This document shows, one piece after another, positions 25,550 to 37,008 of a stretch of DNA of 64,000 nucleotides; position 1 is the stretch's first letter, and every line of letters starts with the position of its first letter. The position numbers and the translations under genes are program-made. This DNA comes from Sternotherus odoratus (taxonomy: Eukaryota > Chordata > Testudines > Kinosternidae), in NCBI GenBank assembly GCA_032164245.1, contig JAVMKO010000022.1, forward strand, positions 14,569,845 through 14,633,844. Direction: 5' to 3'. The notes beneath the pieces were generated by a model. It was given only the letters and a program-made list of their open reading frames with translations. It made no database searches and was not told the DNA's origin.

Positions 25550-25880
25550 CCTTCCAAATCTCCTATGGTGGCTCCTTGTCCTCTCCTCCTCTGTGGGTTC
25601 CCTAAGGGCTGTGCTTTTGTCCCCCTTCTCTTATTGCTTTACATCTTTACCCTTGGTGACCTCGTGCATTCTCATGTCTGTGCTGATGACTCACAAATCT
25701 ACCTCTTTGCAAGGCCCCCTCTGGTCTGACCTGCATGTCTAATAGTCTGTCTGACACATCATCTTGGATGAACAACGCTTTACTCATGTAACATGGCTCA
25801 ACTTGGACTTATTCTCTCTCCAAATCCCTCTCCACACCCACATTTCTCCAGTGCCAATCTTGGTTTGCCTGCTCCCCTCA
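25550..25880 (+). pseudogene. L2-type LINE reverse transcriptase remnant
   Basis: The frame at 25523-25729 includes CGFPKGCAFVPLLLLLYIFT and VCADDSQIYLF. These align with GVPQGSxLGPLLFxLYxxxL and YADDTQIYLS of L2/Rex-type LINEs, so the catalytic ADD triad is visible. Further downstream (about 25758-25780) 'atcttggatgaacaacgctt' reads SSWMNNAL, also expected. The Q of PQG is K, and stops follow, so the copy is dead. Confidence 0.65.
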
Positions 25881-25889
25881 TTTGGGCAT

Positions 25890-27560
25890 TGAGCTAAAAA
25901 GATGATGAGCACAGTATACTAATTTAGTTCCTTCTAAAGATTCACTTTTTCATCGGACCTCCAAACCTAATACATGGTGCTGGGGGTGAGAACATTTTAT
26001 ATGGAGAGAAATATAAGGTAACTCCTTCCTCTGGTCTCCTAGTCTCTCTCTCTCTGCTACCCCTTCCCCCCCGCACCGACAGGGACTACCTTCATATTTG
26101 TGTTTTGTACACAGCTGGTGCTTAACTGATAATAAACATGGTACATTGGGTCATTGGTATCCCTGCTTTTTGGGCTGTCCGTCTTGCTCAATGTTTCTCT
26201 CCCTCTGAGCATGGTAATATAGTTGGGTGTTCTCTCTGTAACACACATCATGCTGTGATTGTATCTTCTTTGAACATTTTCCCGTAAACTTTCCTTTTAT
26301 TACATAAATACCACAAGTACATCCCTCAGGAGGGCTGTTGATTGTAGTACTTTTTCCCACCATGATACTGGATCAAATCCAATTTGGGATCACCACTGTC
26401 ATAAGAACATAACAGATCGCTCTGGGTATGTCTAAACTTGCCACTATCGGTCAATGTACAATCTGTGTGTAAGGACGAATTCTGTGGGACTCAGGAGACA
26501 ATACTATTACACCCCTTCTAATAGCATACTAAATAACAGCAGACCTCCCTCATTTTTATATGCAGAATTGCAAACTGCAAAACTGCTGTTTTGAACCTCA
26601 TTGAAGGAAAGCCAGAAAAGCAATTCAAATTGGCTCAAAAATAAACATCCTTGGTTCTTGCAGCCACTTTGCTTGTATAAAAAAAAAATTAGCACAATTT
26701 CCTTTCAGAAACACAGACAGTGTTTGTAAAATATCTTTTCTACCATTGCTTTACCTCAGCACCTCTTTGAAGGAAATCTGTTGGTTTTGGGAAAATCACA
26801 GGGTATTAAATAAATACCATAAATCTACAAATATCTCTTCCTCAGCAATTCTATCTTATTCTGTCTTATACCTCAGTATATCAGTTCAAATTACTGTGTG
26901 TATGTGTGTGTGTGTGTGTCACTACTCACCAGGATGTGAGAAGCCACCATCCTACCTGACACCCAGTGCAGATTATGATTAAAAATTAATAATTTCACAA
27001 GCAGCTGTGTTTTGAATTTTTCTGGATGACTAGATTGTGGTCTGATTTATACCCCAGGGTGTTGCTCCGATTGCCCTTTCACAAGGATAATCCTGGCAAG
27101 ACAGAGCAGCACGGCTAGGGCAAATGACCATACAGTATTCCATTGCTGGAGTCATATCAGGCTTTCTAGAGTGTCTGGATTTTTCTTCCTCTGCCTTAAT
27201 GCATGCTGCTGATCCTTGTATGCAGTAATGATCCTCTGCATGTAATGGATGTCACAAGAGCCTAGAAACAGCATCTCTCCAATACAGGTTCTGTCAGTCC
27301 ATGCCTGGTGCCAGATTTCTACCTCCAAAGCTGCCATTGCCACTTGGGGTATTGCCAGCAATGATCTGTCACACAGAGAATGATGTCCATTTAGAAAGGA
27401 CCACCGTTGGAATAGCTAATTGCCAAGCCCCAGGGAGCCAGTGCTCATGCAATATTCTATTTACACACATGATAAGTATCACTTGCAGAATCTACTGAGG
27501 GTTACTAACCAAGGTCCCAGTCTGAGAAGCAAAGAAGCAGCAGGACTGAGGAGGAAGATT
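25890..27560. other. Intergenic DNA
   Basis: AT-rich with one TG microsatellite. A 69-aa minus-strand frame at 27152-27361 has protein-like composition and is discussed under findings; I do not call it a gene. Confidence 0.5.
26897..26919 (+). repeat. (TG)n microsatellite
   Basis: This is a short TG tract with one interruption (TATG). Confidence 0.85.
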
Positions 27561-27565
27561 TACAG

Positions 27566-28095
27566 CATTGGTTCTCAAAGTGGGGGTCGTGAGCCAGTTC
27601 TGTGGGGGTCGCGAGCCCCTGCTGCCAGCAACCGGCCCCAAACATTGCTGCTGCTGCGGGCTGCTGGCATCCGGCCCCTACTGCTGCAGGCAGCCCGTGC
27701 CCCTGCCGCGGCAGGCTGCCGGCGGGCTGGTCCCAGCCGTAGCTCTCACCATGGCAGGCTGCTGGTGGCCCCGCAAGCCTGGTCCGGGCCCTGGCTCCTG
27801 CTGTGGGGGCTGCCGGCACTGCCACGTGCCCGACCCAGCCCCGGCCCCTACAGAGGTGGGCTTCCTGTGCCCCCGTGAGCCCGGCACCTGCCGCGGTGGG
27901 CTGCTGGCGCCTCCGTGGGGCTGCTGGAAACCCCCCCCCCCACTGGCCTCGGGCGGGGGCTGCTGGAATCCCACCATCCCAGCCCCTGCCACAGTGGGCT
28001 GCAGGCACACCCCCCCACCTGACCCCTAGGGGGGTTGCGCTTAGAGGCCCGGTGTGGGAAAGGGGTCACCACTACAAAACGTTTGAGAACCGCTG
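27566..28095 (+). mobile_element. hAT MITE with GC-rich core (CAGTGGTTCTCAAA type)
   Basis: The ends CATTGGTTCTCAAAG and GTTTGAGAACCGCTG are flanked by a perfect 8-bp duplication ATTTACAG at 27558-27565 and 28096-28103. The 530-bp interior is very GC-rich with repeated 'gggctgctgg' words. The overlapping open frames of 97-167 aa on both strands reflect composition and are not genes. Confidence 0.88.
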
Positions 28096-28533
28096 ATTTA
28101 CAGGATTTGGTGCAAAGTAAATGATGTTAAGTGGAAGTAATAATAAATGGCCAGAACAAAGTGTGAGTTGCAGGTACTGAGAAGTGATCCTTAAGCAAAA
28201 CTGGGTGGCCAATGCAGAGTACAAAAGGGTATGCTAATGACAGTAAACTGCAATCATATGAAGGCAGGGGACAGTGTTGTCATAGGATCTTTGAACTTTT
28301 GTGTGCTAATAAAATAGAAATTCTTACTGTTATACATTCAAATAAGATGGCATTGTTGAATGTTTTCTGCTCTACGTTGGGGCGGGGGGGGAGGGGAGTG
28401 TGCTTGACAATACACAATGCTTAGCAAACTAAGTATAATGAGATTTGTGTGGTGTGGCACATTATTTGCCTCTTTCCCATGGTCCTCACAAACTAATCCT
28501 GTGCATGGATATTTCATCTTGGGAAGGTCTCCT

Positions 28534-30660
28534 TGTGGCAGGGTGTACTACGCCCTTTGGGGTCCCCAGTGGTAGGCCTCGTGGTGCTATTACACTCCGC
28601 TCAAGAACAGGAGCAGTAAAGGTGGGTCCACCAGGCCTGCCTAGAGAGGCTATAGGGAAACAGCTGTTCACATTGCAGCAGGCCCAGTTAAAAAGGCCTG
28701 AGCAGATTAGTCCCTGGTGCAAAGGGACAACCAGAAGATGGATGGGGGCAGAACCTTGGATAAGGGGTGGGGTGGGGGTCTCAGAGGAGGGGCAGAGGCA
28801 GGGTGTTTGGTTTTGTGTGAGTAGAAAGTAGGCCCAAGTGAAGTGCAGGCCTTCAAGAGTCTCCAGCGACAACGCCCTGGGGGCACTGCTCTATACCAGG
28901 GCAGACCCAGACTTACAGCTGGCCCAGAAGGGGCTGAGGACACCAAGGGTACTTTGTGACTGGCCCTGGTGGATCTTTGTTGTCCCAGAAGGGGTTCTGG
29001 CAAGGGATGATGCTGTGCGTGACTCGGCCAGAGCCACTGAAGCCCTGCCTGACGAGGGTGACAGTCACCGGGGTGCCAGAGAAGGAAAGTGGGCAGGTTT
29101 AAACTCAGCCAACAGGAGTCACTCATCATGAGTCAGTGTCCCCATCCCACTCCTGTACTGTTTAAAAGAACTGCTTGGGCTTAGTCTGCATAACAAGCTA
29201 TTTCATACTCCTGGCACTGGAACACCCCCTCCCCCCCTTGATGCCAGGTCTGGAGTTAGGACGTCACAGCGTTAGTGTCCAAGTAACCAACTCCAGTAAT
29301 CACATCACAGCCAGTGCCTATGTGACCCCCAAGGAGATTCCTGGGACTCTGTCTGCCCCGGATTCAGGGAGTGTCTCTGGGAGGGAGGGGCAGCCAAGGC
29401 AGACTCAGAGTCTGCCCAGCAACCAATAGGGAGCGAGAGGCCCCTCCCAGGAAGCTGAGAAAAGGGGAGAGGCCATTTTGGAGCCAGTTTGGAGGCAGGC
29501 CCAGGCCTAGGCCTAGGCCTAGGCCTGGTTGTGTGAGGAGCTGGGAGTGGGGGTGTCCCAGGCTGGGCTCCCCCGGAGAACTGGCCTGCAGGGACCTGAC
29601 AGCGGAGCCCTCAGCTGGGGCCTTTCCCTCTCCACTGATGATTCTCATTTTGTAGAGTTTGCTGGGAAACTTCCCCAGCCAGGTTGAGTTCACCCCCAGC
29701 TCCCATGGTGAGACCAGTCCCCACAGGGTCAGCTCTGCTCTGGCTGCTGGTCCAGGGCGGCTGCCTGCCGAGTGTGCGTCTGGACACTGGGCTGAGAGGC
29801 CTCAGTCTGGAGGTCAGTGTAGTTGTGTAACCTACACCTTGAGCCCTGCACCGCTTTGTGGTGAGGGGAAATCCTGGGACCGACGCAGCCTGATTCCTGC
29901 CTGAGGAGGATCCTGCCAGCAGAGATCAGCCCCTTGGCTGTGACTGAGGAGTCCAGAGCCATCTCCGAACCTGAGGATCATTCATGGAGTTTGTGAGTAC
30001 ACCATCTTTTAGTTAGTTCGGTAATTTGTTTTGGGGACCCCCTCCTTCCTGAACTGTGTCCTCAAGCCAGGGAGTGAGGGTTTGGGGATTTTATAACCTG
30101 CTGCATATTACACCCATGGGGGGATTTACCACATTCTCCCACCTGTGAGTCCTTTGGGCTGTACTGAACCTAGTCAGCCACACTGCAGAGAAGAATTTTG
30201 TGGTTGTAGGTCATCACTGGCCCCAGCAAAGTATGCGTACCAGCAGGACACTAATTTTACATCAATGTAATTGCTACATCAAGTCACGGGTATTATCAGA
30301 GTGGGCTCTGGTGACCCAGAACTAGTGTTTTACCCTGTTATGTTGTATTTGTATAACTATTGTGTTTATTTGTGTTATTTCTTGGCAATCTCCAGTTATC
30401 TGGCAAATAAATCGGGATTACCCTGTAGTTAGAATTTTCTGCACATGCTGCCCTGGTGACCCTGCCAGGAAGGAGGGAGGGGGGTGGAGGCACAGCCAAA
30501 TAACTTCATAGGAATAAAGAAAAAAGATATACCGTGCTGAGTGGGTGGCGTGATCCAAAAGAACCTAGACTTGTCCCTCAAAACCTGTAAACGGATTGGC
30601 ATTAAAGGAGGTAACCTGGTGGAGAGGAGGTGCTACACATACAACATACACTTGTAAGGA
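28534..30660 (+). repeat. GC-rich retroelement-like block, unclassified
   Basis: The block starts TGTGGCAGGGTGTACTACGC and contains several purine-rich GC-rich sections, a CCAATAGG box at about 29424 and a short AGGCCT tandem at about 29505-29526. It may be one or more LTR-like units. Both strands have open frames of 97-140 aa, but none shows gag, protease, polymerase or envelope motifs that I recognise. Boundaries are approximate. Confidence 0.4.
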
Positions 30661-30804
30661 AACCCTTATGTTTGGATTTAGTCTCAAGCTATATTTAAGT
30701 AGCAGAAAAATAACCTTTAATTCCCATTAAAACAAAAACTATTTCAGGGAAATATTTAGTTTATGGCTAATGTGTTCATACACACTTTTTGGTAAAACTC
30801 AAAC

Positions 30805-31006
30805 ACACGGACCCACCTGAAGCACTGGAATGGGTTCCCTAGGGAGGTGGTAGAATCTCCTTCCTTAGAGGTTTTTAAGGTCAAGCTTGACAAAGCCCTG
30901 GCTGGGATGATTTAGTTGGGGATTGGTCCTGCCTTGAGCAGGGGGTTGGATTAGATGACCTCCTGAGGTCCCTTCCAACCCTGAGATTCTATGATTCTGT
31001 GATTCT
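30805..31006 (+). mobile_element. CR1-type LINE 3' end
   Basis: The segment encodes the typical CR1 C-terminal text ('ctggaatgggttccctaggg', 'gaggtggtagaatctcc'), then the conserved 3' UTR ('ggttggattagatgacctcc', 'ttccaaccctgagattcta'). It ends in the 8-bp tandem ATTCTATG/ATTCTGTG/ATTCT, as in CR1 elements. It is severely 5' truncated, which is usual for this family. Confidence 0.9.
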
Positions 31007-31263
31007 AATTGCAGACTTGTGAAAGACTTTATTTTGCCATATTTTAAGGCAGAAAGGAATTAATTACAAGCACAAGAGACTCACTGAAATCCCAGAAAAA
31101 CTTCCCAGAGATGGAGCTAAGAATGTGCTGTAAAACAACTCCTTTTGGTCAACTCTTTGTTGAGTACAGTCATGTTTTAAAATAATGTAATTCTCTGTTC
31201 TCCTTGTGCTGATCTAGGGGAGAAATATTGTAACATTAAATGTGGGTTCATGCAGTGAACTGA

Positions 31264-31356
31264 TGAAAAAAGAACAAGGAGAACTTGGGGCACCTTAGAT
31301 ACCAAGTACTGGTTCTTTTTGCTGGTACAGACTAACATGGCTACCACTCTGAATAG
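31264..31356. repeat. Palindromic fragment of Penelope-type termini
   Basis: The left half (AAAAAAGAACAAGGAGAACT, then GGGGCACCTTAGA) resembles the terminal repeat of the Penelope family. The right half (GCTGGTACAGACTAACATGG, then CTACCACTCT) is the family's outer 'tagccatgttagtctgtacc' end in reverse. The two are joined with only about ten bases between. No coding sequence remains. Confidence 0.6.
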
Positions 31357-31438
31357 TGATATGATGTAATCCATGGAAGTCAGCATGTCTAGTGGTTCAA
31401 GCACAGAAATAGGAGTCTGAACAGGGTGGGTAAGGAAT

Positions 31439-31439
<1 letters not shown>

Positions 31440-31487
<48 letters not shown>

Positions 31488-31491
31488 GGGG
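31440..31491 (+). repeat. Compound microsatellite (TG)n(AG)n(G)n
   Basis: About fifteen TG units are followed by about eight AG units and a G-run. Confidence 0.95.
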
Positions 31492-31517
31492 GGTGATGGA
31501 AGGAGAGAGATCATTTG

Positions 31518-31638
31518 GTTATTATCTGTTAGGTTCACTCACTCCAGGGCACCTGGCATTGGCCACTGTTGGAAGACAGGATACTGGGCTGGATGGACCT
31601 TTGGTCTGATCCAGTATGGCTGTTCTGATGTTCTTATG
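31518..31638 (+). mobile_element. LINE-derived 3' tail (CR1-like)
   Basis: The core is 'gacaggatactgggctggat', then 'ggacctttggtctgatccag', then 'tatggctgttctgatgttc', ending TTCTTATGA. It is the characteristic tail of a frequent turtle and bird repeat. It lies directly after the TG/AG microsatellite. Confidence 0.7.
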
Positions 31639-31644
31639 AAAATC

Positions 31645-32041
31645 TGAATTTTGGTCCAGGTTCTATAACAGCTTGTGGTGTGATCACTGGGAGTTTGCTA
31701 TATGTTTTCATGCCTAGATTCCTTATCTCAATGATGAGGACAATAAATATTAAAGTTTGCAAAATGGATTGAGATCTTTGGATGAAACAAACTAAATAAA
31801 TACAAAATCTTAGAGGGCGCTGGTGAGTTAATATGGGAAATGAGTGTAGCAATGCTATTGATAAGCAATATATATGTGTATGTTTGTGTATTTATATACA
31901 TATGAAGTGTTTCTTTATATTACAAATATATGGAATAATACAAATATACATTTGTGCACGGACCTTGTAGAAAAGGATGAAGTGCAGAAGAAAACAATTC
32001 ACCGTATAATTAATTTATGCAATCTTATGGGAGAAACGGTG

Positions 32042-32081
<40 letters not shown>

Positions 32082-34858
32082 TATAAAATCCTTTCCATTA
32101 AAGAATGTTGAACTAGTTACAGAATAGTCTAACACTTTGTCCTGTTTTTGAGGATTGCAATATGCCAGGCCCCTACTGTAAGGGGTGAGAGCATTTTTTC
32201 CCCTTCCCTCCTCAACATCCGCTCCCTCCCAAAATAGAAACTGAAAAACTTTCACTGAAAATGAATTACTTAGAAATCAAAAATGTGCTCTCTTTAGATG
32301 TTTAATAATCTCAAGACTTCAGGGGTCTCTGTCCTTCCTCACATTGTCTCTGTTACTGTGTTAATGAACACCTTGCATTGCTTTCCATTAGAGTAATCAC
32401 TTTCTTTACAATACTTTGCATTTCCAAAGATAATGCTATGAAGAGGCAGTGGATCTTGGTGTCATTTCTCCAGTAGAGTGCCCCACAATAACACCGGCAT
32501 ATGCTGACTACACCAAAAAATTACTATTCCATATTATTGAAACACATAAAGCAGAACAATAGATATATGAGAACTGAGCAGCAGTTTACCATGTATGGTA
32601 CCACTAAGGTGTGCACAACTATGGTCTTTGGTCTCAGACACATCAAGCCTTGGTTTTTCAGAACAAAATGCATTCCATGTGTTTGGCCCTTCACATGTGT
32701 TTCTTGTCAGCCAAGCTGCTGCTCTTGGGGTTTGAAGTGTTTCTGTTTGAAATGTTCAGAGCTAGGCATGGCAAGACTGTTCAGCTCAGTGTAGAAATGA
32801 GGCTCATCCCCAGCTCTAGTGAGTCCCAAAAGTCACTTCAAACTGTTGGGAAAGGTTCGGACAATTAATCTGGTTTGAATAATCCACATTGAAACTGTAT
32901 ATTGTTTAGAGGAGGCAAAGGAAAATAATGTACCGTATGCTTTCAGCCTCTGTGGGCTACCCTGGTGCCTTTCCCTGGCATCCCTTGGTAGGGGCAGAGG
33001 CTTTTTCTATGAAAACAGAAAATATTTGCAAGGTACCAAGGCCTGTAAAGTTAATTACTGTTCTCAGCATGTCAGTGGACCCAATGTTCAGAGCCTTGGG
33101 CTGGCAGGCAGCAAAGAAAGAAAGCCAAGAGAGAATAATTTGTCAGGATTAGTTTTGGTTTGGATTTTGGAGAACTTCCACTCACTTGTGTGTAAGACTT
33201 GCTACCTGTGCAGGCTTAAGGGGTAGAAGGCCATGAGCACAAGTTCATTTTGTACCTTTTTAAATGGAACCAAATTTCAGTTGGAGTTTGTCAAACATAC
33301 AAATATTTTATGTCTCTAGAAATTGATGTTCTGGTAAAGAGTGAATAAGCAAAGTTTGCAGGTCTCTTCTCTGATGGAGTACCCATCCTTATACAATCTC
33401 CCTGAACATCATTATTCAAATGTTTTTATCTTCTCTGTTGCTTTATGAAACTCACATAAACAGTGAAGAAACTAGCTAAAAGGGGGAAACAGTGAAAGTT
33501 ACTGTAAACAAAATTCTGTCAAATGCAAAAACTAAAGAAACAAGAGATTTTTTTTCTCTAGTCTGTCACGTCTATTCATTTTAGATATTACTTGTATGTT
33601 GAGAGTGATGCAATGTTTATGTTGGTGTGCTTTAAGACAGCAATGCTAGGGATAAAGTCAGATGGTAGTGCTTATTACAGGTAGGTTTCCTGCTCCAACA
33701 GCAAGTTGCTGACAGTCACACACTATAAAAGCAGCTGAATTTTGGAGCTGCTCTGTGTCCTGTTTTTACTTTTTCCTGGTATAAAAGATGGTGTGAGATA
33801 ATTGGAGTTGGTGAGTTACTCATAAAGGCGAGAGAGACTATGTGCATAATTGGAAATGCTGCTGTCTGAAATTTCTGGGCTTTCTTTTAATGTTAATTGG
33901 TTCAACTATACATCAAAGTAAAGTTGTTTGTTCCAATGCAACCTTCAAAGAAATAAAATAACCCTTGTTAGGTTTGTTGTGTTTGGCTCCAGTGCTTTGC
34001 TTTGAAAGTGAATTGGAGTGAACGCCTGTGTCCCCTAGCTCAGAGATTGAACTTTCATCACCACAAAGTCAATAAACATCCCCATTCAGAATAATACTTT
34101 CCCAGCAGACTCTGCCTTCCCCACATTGCTGATCAATTTAAAACCTCAGTCAACAATATTTTTTTTAAAAGGACTGCAATTTTCTCTTTCTTCTCCTTTT
34201 CTTGTCTTTCCTTGTTATAAAGATAGAAGAAAATGATGGAGGACAAAGGACACGTGGCTGTGCTCAAACTGTTCTCTCTTCTGTTTTAATTCTTCCTCCT
34301 CGCTAGCTAGTTCTCTACTCAGGAGTGATTCTTGGAAGACATTTTCATTCTAAGCCCTTATTTTTCATAGCATATAACTTTCTCTCAAATTACATTTTGG
34401 GCTAAAATTTCTCATGCTTGGTGTCACTCCAAATGTGGGACATCTTAGAAAGTTTGCATAAAATGTGCCTGACTGATTTTTATTTACCCTAGCTGGAAAA
34501 GGCAGTTTTTCACACTTTAAAAAAAGTGTCTAGAGGCCATTTTTTTCACAGATAACCCAGAAACAAGTTACATTTTAAAACACCAGAATTGACCTAGACT
34601 GCATTGTCCTTCTTGGGGAGTACGGCTTTGCTGGAAAAAATTGGTTATGGACTTAAGTTGTAAATGTGTGAGAATAATATATTGTTCACATGCAGTCTCC
34701 TCTTTTCTAATGGCCAGTCACAGCTGCCCAGGCTCAACACATTTGCTCCCTTTGGCTCCCTTAAAACTCATCTGAAGGGGCCCAGTTCCAATGTGAAGTG
34801 TTCCCAGGGCTGTTCCGTTAAGTGCACGGGGCCCTACACAGCGTGCCAACTGCAATGC
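31645..34858. other. Intergenic DNA
   Basis: Contains the TA microsatellite at 32040 and otherwise nothing recognised. This flank ends at the Penelope target duplication. Confidence 0.5.
32040..32086. repeat. (TA)n microsatellite
   Basis: The TA tract is interrupted once by TG near 32063. Confidence 0.95.
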
Positions 34859-35169
34859 CTATGTAGTGTAATGAATCAGAGAGGTAGCCGTGTTAGTCTG
34901 GAATAGCAGAGGTAACAAAGTCCTGTGGCACCTTAAAGACTAACTATAAAGTTTTGAAGCATAAGCTTTCGTGGGCTAATACCCACTTCGTCGGATGCAA
35001 GCAGTGGAAGTGTCCAGGAGAAGGTATAGATAAATAGTCAGGAATCAGGTAGGAGGTAACAAGGTTAGTCCAATCAGACTGAACCAGCTTGTTATCTCCA
35101 ATCAGGGAGGGTGAGATATTCTTCTGGCAGCTGAATTGAAGGTGTGAACTCGGAGGGAGGAGAAGCTGT

Positions 35170-35700
35170 TTTTGTAATTAGCAAGCCACTCAAGGTCTTT
35201 GTTCAGTCCCAGATTGATTGTGTTAAATTTGCAAATGAATTGCAGCTCTGCAGTCTCTCTTTGCAATCTGGTCTTGAAGTTTTTTTGCTGCAGTATGGTG
35301 ACTTTTAAATCTGTAATTGTGTGTCCAGGCAGGTTGAAGTGTTCTCCTACAGGTTTTTGTATATTGCCATTCCTGATATCTGATTTGTGTCCATTTATCC
35401 TTTTTCGTTAGGGACTGTCCAGTTTGGCCGATGTACATAGCAGAGGGACATTGGTGGCACATAATGGCATATATGACATTGGTTGATGTGCAGGTGAATG
35501 AACCAGTGATGGTGTGGCTGATCTGGTTAGGTCCTGTGATGGTGTTGCTGGTGTAGATATGTGGGCAGAGTTGGCATCGAGGTTTGTTGCATGGATTGGT
35601 TCCTGAGATGGAGTTATTGTGGTGCTGTTGCTGGTGAGAATCTGCTTAAGGTTGGCAGGTTGTCTGTGTGCCAGGACTGGCCTTCCTCCCAAGGCCTGTG
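35170..35700 (-). pseudogene. GIY-YIG endonuclease remnant of the Penelope-like element
   Basis: Downstream of the reverse transcriptase on the same strand, the frame through 35462 reads VIYAIMCHQC then AMYIGQTG. These are the two halves of the GIY-YIG nuclease signature, with a preceding cysteine-containing linker. An overlapping frame (35408-35692) carries the upstream linker, so at least one frameshift separates the pieces. Just after YIGQTGQSLTKK the frame shifts again relative to what the family would encode. The nuclease normally nicks target DNA for insertion; this one is broken. Confidence 0.7.
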
Positions 35701-35920
35701 AAAGTGAGGGATTATTGTCCAGGATGGGTTGTAGGTCGCTGATGATGCGTTGCAGAGGTTTTAACTGAGGACTGTAGGTGATGGCCAGTGGCGTTCTGTT
35801 GTTTTCTTTCTTGGGCTTGTCTTGCAGCAGCAGGCTTCTGGGTACACGTCTGGCTCTGTTAATCTGTGTCCTTATTTCCTTGTGTGGGTATTGTAGTTTT
35901 GAGAGAGCTTAGTGAAGATC

Positions 35921-36904
35921 TCATAGGTGTTGGTCTCTGTCTGAGGGGTTGGAGCAAATCCGATTGTACCTCAGTGCTTGGCTGTAGACAATGGATCGTG
36001 TGGTATGTCCGGGATGGAAGCTGGTGGCATGAAGGTAGGCATAGCTGTCGGTAGGTTTTTGGTATAGGGTGGTGTCGATGTGGCAGTCATTAATTTGCAC
36101 TGTGGTGTCTAGGAAGTGGATTTCCTGTGTGGACTGGTCCAGACTGAGGTGGATGTTGGGGTGGAAGCTGTTGAAGTCATGGTGGAATTCTTCCAGAGTT
36201 TCTTTCCCATGGGTCCAGATGATGATGTCATCAATGTAGCGTAGATAGAGAAGGGGTGTGAGTGGACGAGAGTTGAGGAAGCGTTGTTCCAGGTCAGCCA
36301 TAAAGATGTTGGCATACTGTGGGGCCATGCGGGTGCCCATAGCAGTGCCACTGGTCTGGAGGTATATATTGTCACCAAATTTGAAATAATTGTATGTGAG
36401 GATAAAGTCACAGAGCTCAGCAACCACCTGTGCTGTGGCATCATCGGGGATACTATTCCTGACAGCTTGTATTCCATCTTTGTGTGGGATGTTTGTGTAG
36501 AGAGCCTCTACATCCATGGTGGCTAGGATGGTGTTTTCTGGAAGGTCACCAATGCATTGTAGTTTCCTCAGGAAGTCGGTGGTATCCCGGAGATAGCGGG
36601 GAGTGCTGGTGGCATAGGGTCTGAGTAGAGAGTCTACATATCCAGACAGTCCTTCAGTGAGAGTGCCAATGCCCGAGATGATGGGGCGTCCAGGGTTTCC
36701 AGGTTTGTGGATCTTGGGTAGTAGATAGAATAACCCCGGTCGGGGCTCTAAGGGTATATTAATTTGTTCCTGTGTTAGTGCAGGGAGAGTCCTGAGTAGA
36801 TGGTGCAGTTTCTTAGTATATTCCTCAGTGGGATCGGAGGGAAGTGGCCTGTAGAAATTGGTATTGGAGAGTTGTCTGCCTCTGGACACTTCCACTGCTT
36901 GCAT
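35921..36904 (-). pseudogene. Penelope-type reverse transcriptase (partial, 327 aa)
   Basis: This is the reverse transcriptase of the Penelope-like element. Visible motifs are LLPKIHKPGNPGRPIISG at 61-78, TMDVEALYTN with the first catalytic aspartate at 131, SGTAMGTRMAPQYANIFMAD at 185-204, the catalytic YIDD at 223-226, and a thumb-like segment from HFLDTTVQ at 263. The frame closes at a TGA at 35921 right after RDQHL, before the linker and endonuclease seen in intact relatives. The ATG used lies in the terminal repeat and is probably fortuitous. Catalytic residues look intact. N-terminal truncation and separation from the endonuclease make this a non-functional copy. Confidence 0.85.
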
Positions 36905-37008
36905 CCGACGAAGTGGGTATTAGCCCACGAAAGCTCATGCTTCAAAACTTTATAGTTAGTCTTTAAGGTGCCACAGGACTTTGTTACCTCTGCTATGTAG
37001 TGTAATGA

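Larger units (their letters stand above)
34875..36992 (-). mobile_element. Penelope-like retroelement with inverted termini
   Basis: This 2.1-kb insertion is flanked by a perfect 16-bp duplication, CTATGTAGTGTAATGA, at 34859-34874 and 36993-37008. A 115-bp terminal sequence occurs at both ends in inverted orientation, at 34903-35017 and 36882-36996, with about one visible mismatch. On the minus strand it carries a reverse transcriptase open frame followed by GIY-YIG endonuclease remnants. This is the domain order of Penelope-like elements. The reverse transcriptase begins inside the terminal repeat and lacks its N-terminal part, so the copy is 5' truncated. It is probably immobile, because the endonuclease part is frameshifted. 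Confidence 0.9.

Noticed and set aside
27420..28096. Frames of 97-167 aa on both strands
   Set aside because: They fall in the GC-rich core of the hAT element at 27566-28095; composition keeps both strands open.
29364..29693. Arg-Pro and Gly-Leu repeat peptides on the two strands
   Set aside because: They are translations of the AGGCCT tandem at about 29505-29526.
31264..31356. CRISPR-like or regulatory palindrome
   Set aside because: Not an array; the sequence matches termini of the Penelope-like family, and the genome is vertebrate.
32501..32868. 97- and 85-aa plus-strand frames rich in Cys and Phe
   Set aside because: Overlapping frames in AT-rich DNA with no motif spacing of a known Cys-rich domain.
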